This document shows positions 61,245 through 64,000 of a stretch of DNA of 64,000 nt, piece after piece. The translations under genes and the position numbers were made by a program. Each line of letters starts with the position of its first letter. Positions within the stretch are counted from its first letter, which is position 1. The DNA is from Oscillospiraceae bacterium. Lineage in GTDB: Bacteria; Bacillota; Clostridia; Oscillospirales; Oscillospiraceae. Location: contig JAGAMC010000049.1 of the NCBI GenBank assembly GCA_017624915.1, positions 85,815-149,814 on the forward strand. Reading direction: 5' to 3'. Below the pieces are notes generated by a model. The model was not told the DNA's origin. It made no database searches and was given only the letters and a program-made list of their open reading frames with translations.

Positions 61245-61270
61245 TTTACCTCCAGTATTTTTGATTGGGT
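61245..61270 (-). repeat. 26-bp leader repeat, copy 2
   Basis: Identical to 60917-60942, again directly upstream of an early gene (81-residue member 2), with a second ribosome-binding site (GGAGGTATT) added after it. Confidence 0.85.
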
Positions 61271-61275
61271 GAAGC

Positions 61276-61521
61276 TTAAAAAGTAGAAGTTAACGAAGTA
61301 CAGGCCAAGGCCAAAACATACTTTGCATCTTCCGTAGAAATCAGACCGGCAGAATACCGGCATTCGGTATAGGCAATGGCCTTACCAACAGCGAGGGTGT
61401 AATCACGCGAGCGCATACTTCCGGACAAACACGCGAGCTCAACACAGGAAATAAACTGCTCAATGTCTTTTACACCATTTTGGAGAGGATCTTCGAGACG
61501 GGGAATTTTAGACAAATCCAT
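61276..61521 (-). CDS. Phage early protein, paralogue pair member 1 (81 residues)
   Basis: Starts MDLSKIPRLEDPLQNGVKD; helical, with AIAYTECRYSAGLISTEDAKY in the C-terminal half. It is the first gene after the early promoter at 61658-61686. AGGAAGGAGGG precedes the ATG. Function unknown; the pair might be regulators or replication helpers. Confidence 0.7.
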   Translation of the reverse strand: MDLSKIPRLEDPLQNGVKDIEQFISCVELACLSGSMRSRDYTLAVGKAIAYTECRYSAGLISTEDAKYVLALACTSLTSTF

Positions 61522-61633
61522 TTTCTACCCTCCTTCCTATTTAGTTGGCCCTCCCCTACTGGCTCCGACCTCTCGGACGGAACCAGGGGGTCAAAGGGGA
61601 GGAGTGCAGCACATACCTCCCAGTACGAGCCGC

Positions 61634-61705
61634 TTAGCTGAGATATCAGCTAATCAAAAGATAGCTTACATCTCAGCTAAAGTCAATAGCTGAAATGCAA
61701 GCTAT
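61634..61705. promoter_or_regulatory. Three-operator array and early promoter of element A
   Basis: Three 20-bp inverted repeats with 8-bp arms and 4-bp centres: O1 61634-61653 (TTAGCTGA, TCAGCTAA, perfect), O2 61661-61680 (ATAGCTTA, TCAGCTAA), O3 61686-61705 (ATAGCTGA, CAAGCTAT). Their centres lie 27 and 25 bp apart. The minus-strand promoter is TTGACT (61686-61681), 17 bp, TATCTT (61663-61658), with O2 filling the spacer and the -10 edge. A rightward TATGAT at 61703-61708 overlaps O3 and may serve the repressor gene. Confidence 0.8.
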
Positions 61706-61747
61706 GATAAAATCAGCAAAAGTACCAAAAAAGGGGTTGAGTCAATT

Positions 61748-61966
61748 ATGGAATATTACAACAGATTGCGAGACCTACGGGAAGATAACAATAAAAACCA
61801 AAAAGAAATTGCAAATATCATAGGAACAAGCCAAAGCTACTACAGCGAATACGAATTAGGAAAAAGACAACTTCCTATAGCACACCTAAAAACACTATGC
61901 CTATACTACCAGGTATCAGCAGATTACATTTTGGGTCTCCCCAAAGGACTGAAATGGCCACGATAA
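61748..61966 (+). CDS. XRE-family phage repressor
   Basis: 72 residues. A single helix-turn-helix domain (LREDNNKNQKEIANIIGTSQSYYSEYELGKRQLPIAHLKTLCLYYQVSADYILGL) of the Cro/CI type. It is divergent from the early genes and next to the three-operator array, so it most likely represses the early promoter and controls itself. A terminator follows. Confidence 0.9.
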   Translation: MEYYNRLRDLREDNNKNQKEIANIIGTSQSYYSEYELGKRQLPIAHLKTLCLYYQVSADYILGLPKGLKWPR

Positions 61967-61972
61967 AAACAG

Positions 61973-62014
61973 AACACCCAGAGCCGGCATGCTGCTCGGC
62001 TCTGGGTGTTTTTT
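61973..62014 (+). terminator. Intrinsic terminator after the repressor gene
   Basis: AACACCCAGAGCCG (61973-61986) pairs with CGGCTCTGGGTGTT (61997-62010), followed by TTTT. Confidence 0.92.
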
Positions 62015-62040
62015 ACTCCTCCTGGGAGGCAGAAAAACAG

Positions 62041-62068
62041 GGAAAGTTTTCTTTTTATTTTGTTGACC
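62041..62068. repeat. Right attachment site of element A (dif-like, degenerate left arm)
   Basis: Spacer TTTTTA (62052-62057) and right arm TTTTGTTGACC (62058-62068) are identical to the left site, but the left arm (GGAAAGTTTTC, 62041-62051) is not. A site with only one good arm is typical of phage attP ends that use XerC/XerD. Confidence 0.75.
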
Positions 62069-62086
62069 TGTTTACTTACACACAAT

Positions 62087-62111
62087 GCCACCCCCTCCGG
62101 GGTGGCTTTTT
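62087..62111 (+). terminator. Intrinsic terminator between the two elements
   Basis: GCCACCCC (62087-62094), loop CTCC, GGGGTGGC (62099-62106), then TTTTT. It sits in the 55 bp between the second and third Xer-type sites. Confidence 0.85.
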
Positions 62112-62123
62112 GTTAGGAAGTCA

Positions 62124-62152
62124 TGTCAACAAAATAGCGGTTGTTGTTGACC
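62124..62152. repeat. Third Xer-type site, left end of element B
   Basis: TGTCAACAAAA (62124-62134), 7-bp spacer TAGCGGT, TGTTGTTGACC (62142-62152). Each arm differs by one base from the perfect arms at 51362-51389; the spacer is different and one base longer. It lies 82 bp from the end of the element B integrase gene. Confidence 0.65.
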
Positions 62153-62233
62153 CGGAGTGCAGTCTTTTCGCGCACCTCCTTTCGGCTCGTTTCAACGGAT
62201 TCAGCATACCACGCACCCACGCGGTATGTCAAC

Positions 62234-62734
62234 TCATTTTTTACGCTTCGCCTTGACCAACTCCGCCGCCATGGCGTAAAGCATCGTAGTGGCCTGGCTC
62301 GAGTGGTTCAGCGCCCGCTGCACTCGCTTGATGTCGCCATATTCGCGCATCAGTTCCACGGCGTAGACCTTGCGGAAACTGTGCGGGGCAACATTCTGCT
62401 TCAAGCGAAACGCCTTGGCGGCGCGCTTCACATCGGCCCAGACCGCTTGCCGGGTTCTGTGCGTTCCGGGCTTTCGCCCCGGGAACGCCCACACCTCCCC
62501 CGCCCCGGCCTTGACCTCCGCCAAAAGCGCCTTTGGCAGATTGACCCGGCGGCGCTTTTTGGTCTTGGCTTCGATAATCCAAAACTGGGGCGCAAGGTCT
62601 GCGGTGCGCAGCGCCAGCACATCCCCCACCCGCAGCCCGGTATGTAAACAGACCCGGCAGACAGTTCGATTTGACGGTGTGAGCGCCGCAAGCACATGCT
62701 CCATCTCCTTGCGCAGAAGATACTCCGTTGTCAT
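62234..62734 (-). CDS. Minimal tyrosine recombinase (integrase catalytic domain only)
   Basis: 166 residues. All catalytic residues are present: Arg35 (HTGLRVGDVL), Lys near 58-60, His118 and Arg121 (APHSFRKVY), His144 (ALNHSSQATTML) and Tyr153. The N-terminal core-binding domain is missing; only about 25 residues precede the first motif. Such short recombinases may need a host partner such as Xer. It overlaps the 75-residue gene by 4 bp and lies beside the third Xer-type site. Confidence 0.85.
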   Translation of the reverse strand: MTTEYLLRKEMEHVLAALTPSNRTVCRVCLHTGLRVGDVLALRTADLAPQFWIIEAKTKKRRRVNLPKALLAEVKAGAGEVWAFPGRKPGTHRTRQAVWADVKRAAKAFRLKQNVAPHSFRKVYAVELMREYGDIKRVQRALNHSSQATTMLYAMAAELVKAKRKK

Positions 62735-62958
62735 TCAGTACACCCCCCCTCAATGGCGTCAATCCATTGGCGCGCCCGCGCCGGGTCGCCCATCTCAACC
62801 GACTGCAGCACAAGGCGTTCGAGCCGCCCGCGCAGCTTCAACACCACGCCAGCCCATTCCAGAACGCCCTCCAAGTCGCCGGCATCCATGGCGCTGCGCA
62901 TATTCTCATAGGCTGCGCGCTCTGCGAACGCCATATCCTCACCAAAAAATGCACTCAA
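62731..62958 (-). CDS. Small helical protein of element B (75 residues)
   Basis: Starts SAFFGEDMAFAERAAYENMR with a TTG at 62958, preceded by AGGGGG 8 bases upstream. The product is acidic and helical (DLEGVLEWAGVVLKLRGRLERLVLQSVE). It overlaps the integrase start (ATGA). No family recognised; it may assist recombination as an excisionase-like or DNA-bending factor (speculative). Confidence 0.55.
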   Translation of the reverse strand: MSAFFGEDMAFAERAAYENMRSAMDAGDLEGVLEWAGVVLKLRGRLERLVLQSVEMGDPARARQWIDAIEGGCTE

Positions 62959-62983
62959 AAAAATAACCCCCTGTCAACACTTC

Positions 62984-63043
62984 CCCTTGCATAGCAAGGG
63001 TTTGCGGGCCCGTTTGACAATCCAAAAAATGTCAAATGGGCCC
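62984..63043. other. Two adjacent stem-loops between rep and the 75-residue gene
   Basis: CCCTTGC (62984-62990) pairs with GCAAGGG (62994-63000). GGGCCC and TTTGACA (63006-63019) pair with TGTCAAA and GGGCCC (63030-63043), with one G/T mismatch between the blocks, the last part overlapping the rep stop. They may end rep transcription, or form part of an origin or packaging signal. Confidence 0.5.
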
Positions 63044-63850
63044 TTTTCTCAAAATTGCGAACGCCGCCCCTGCCTCCTCAACGGTGAACTGGTACACACC
63101 ATCTTCTTCCACAATGTCCCACCAGTCTATGTTGACATACTCCACCTCTGGCCCGGCAAGGTCGCCACCGGAGTAGTACCACCGCCCGCCGATTTTTTCC
63201 GGGCTGCCCTCGGTGTCCATGTCCTTGCCGATGTACTTGCATACATAGCTGACCGCCGTAGAGTAGTCGCCGTACAACTCCATGGCGGTGGTGAAACCCA
63301 ATGACCAGCCGGGCAGGTTGTAGACCACCCTACCCCCTGCCGCCAGCCACTCGGCCCGCTGCGCTTTGCTGCGGGGCCGCCGTGGCTTGCCGCCTCCCGG
63401 CGGGACTACCGTCCCGCTGTCGGTAACAGGAAGCGCGTCATTAAAAAAGCCGTGGAAGTGTACCGCCCCGTCCTTGTGACGCTCCGGGACGAGAATGTAC
63501 TTCAACCCCCGCCGCTGCACCTGATTGCTCAACCATGCGTTCAGCTTCCGGGTAATGGGCTGCATGTCGTGGCGGTCAATCTTGCTGCCATCCAGAGTGA
63601 ACGTGACGAAGTACGCCATGGGATTACACAAGGCAATATCGCGCACCGCGGCCTTTGCTCGCCGTACTGATCTGGCTGCGCCAGAACATCCCGGCTCGCC
63701 CGCCTTGCGGCGACGGCCCTTTTCGGTGCGCTCCTCCCAACCGCCCATCCGAAAGATGGGCTTAGAGCAAACCATGATTTCCATACCGCCATCCGGGTAG
63801 TGTTTGACCCTCCCGGTGTATGTAACCTCTGCAAATGTGCCGGACCGCAT
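63032..63850 (-). CDS. HUH-family rolling-circle replication initiator of element B
   Basis: 272 residues. Motif 1 YFVTFTLDG (80-88), motif 2 HFHGFF with HUH His131 and His133 (preceded by LVPERHKDGAV), motif 3 SYVCKYIGKD with Tyr202 and Tyr206. The order and spacing match the Rep of element A (LIPEQHEDGAWHMHGF), so the two are homologous though well diverged. The N-terminal 70 residues are basic and lack a clear counterpart. A weak ribosome-binding site leaves the start uncertain. Confidence 0.85.
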   Translation of the reverse strand: MRSGTFAEVTYTGRVKHYPDGGMEIMVCSKPIFRMGGWEERTEKGRRRKAGEPGCSGAARSVRRAKAAVRDIALCNPMAYFVTFTLDGSKIDRHDMQPITRKLNAWLSNQVQRRGLKYILVPERHKDGAVHFHGFFNDALPVTDSGTVVPPGGGKPRRPRSKAQRAEWLAAGGRVVYNLPGWSLGFTTAMELYGDYSTAVSYVCKYIGKDMDTEGSPEKIGGRWYYSGGDLAGPEVEYVNIDWWDIVEEDGVYQFTVEEAGAAFAILRKGPI

Positions 63851-63902
63851 AGCATTGCTGACCGCGAGTGATGGAATAATGTCCCTATATCAAGTAGAAT
63901 GG

Positions 63903-63972
63903 GGGGCGCTTCGCGCCCCTCGCCGCTGACGCGGCTTGCCCCGCTTCGCGGGGCTTGCGGGCTGCGGCCCGC
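63903..63972. other. Cluster of three GC-rich hairpins upstream of element B rep
   Basis: GGGGCGC/GCGCCCC (63903-63919), CCCCGC/GCGGGG (63939-63953) and GCGGGC/GCCCGC (63957-63972) lie within 70 bp, two with TTC loops. Between 63851 and 64000 no gene is seen. The position just upstream of rep suggests a replication origin. Confidence 0.5.
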
Positions 63973-64000
63973 ACCCAAGGGAGCACGCCGGGGTGCGTAC

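Larger units (their letters stand above)
51373..62068. mobile_element. Element A: integrated filamentous phage (inovirus-like prophage), 10.7 kb
   Basis: Bounded by a 17-bp direct repeat (TTTTTATTTTGTTGACC at 51373-51389 and 62052-62068). It has lower GC than the flanks, a Zot/pI ATPase, two pVIII-like peptides, numerous single-pass membrane peptides of 39-76 residues, a giant secreted adhesin-like protein, an HUH Rep, a candidate ssDNA-binding protein and an XRE repressor with an operator array. There is no capsid, tail, terminase or conjugation gene. This is the hallmark set of inoviruses. It carries no integrase of its own inside the repeats, as expected for Xer-dependent phages. Confidence 0.85.
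62124..64000. mobile_element. Element B: second rolling-circle element, incomplete in window
   Basis: GC-rich, beginning at the third Xer-type site. It holds a minimal tyrosine recombinase, a 75-residue protein, an HUH Rep and a hairpin-rich segment at its visible right end. No coat or Zot gene is visible in the portion present. It could be another inovirus, a satellite or an integrated plasmid; the rest is beyond 64,000. Confidence 0.65.

Noticed and set aside
62984-63043. CRISPR-like repeat array
   Set aside because: Only two unrelated hairpins, no regularly spaced identical repeats. No CRISPR array was seen anywhere in the window.

Overview
The window comes from a high-GC, spore-forming member of the Clostridia, most likely an Oscillospiraceae-type gut anaerobe. 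The evidence is the sporulation genes (spoIVA, spoVM, a SPOCS/LysM coat protein, a GerW/YtfJ protein), the fused ispH-rpsA gene, cdaA-cdaR, remA, prpC-prkC-rsgA and a CarD protein. No species is claimed. No rRNA or tRNA genes were seen.

Positions 1-50,250 are core chromosome, almost all on the + strand, in compact operons with ATGA overlaps and good intrinsic terminators. In order they hold: protein quality control (tig, clpP, clpX, lon, ysxC); an M50 protease with scpA-scpB-DUF2953-ytfJ-dac-rluB; a MurR/RpiR regulator; baiN-like oxidoreductase-cmk-plsC-ispH/rpsA; carD and ispD-ispF; a DUF3343/cysteine desulfurase pair; the c-di-AMP module cdaA-cdaR with rseC, DUF5685 (probably starting at an ATC codon) and a J-domain protein; yicC-remA-gmk-rpoZ; priA-def-fmt-rsmB-rlmN-prpC-prkC-rsgA; a 23-codon spoVM; the SPOCS/LysM protein; spoIVA behind a sigma-E-like promoter; a Crp-family regulator divergent from leuCDB; an aspartate-type aminotransferase, an AI-2E family exporter, class II aldolase, an NhaC antiporter and an amidase-domain protein.

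At 50,252 the character changes. A Xer-like tyrosine recombinase gene is followed at 51,362-51,389 by a perfect 28-bp palindrome with dif architecture (11-bp arms, 6-bp spacer). The 17-bp right part of that site recurs at 62,052-62,068. Between them lies a 10.7-kb, lower-GC element with the gene set of an integrated filamentous phage (inovirus). It has a Zot/pI-type ATPase, two paralogous pVIII-like coat peptides, a series of small membrane proteins, a secreted 1,512-residue adhesin-like protein, an HUH rolling-circle replication protein, a candidate ssDNA-binding protein, and an XRE repressor with three evenly spaced 20-bp operators on the early promoter. Two small membrane-protein genes lie on the opposite strand, in gaps of the late gene array, each with its own Shine-Dalgarno and terminator; one also has a strong promoter.

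A third Xer-type site at 62,124-62,152 marks the start of a second, GC-rich element. It carries a minimal tyrosine recombinase, a small protein of unknown function and a second HUH Rep related to the first, and it runs off the end of the window. The locus reads as a tandem array of two single-stranded-DNA elements at a dif-like site beside a xer gene. This is the most novel part of the window.
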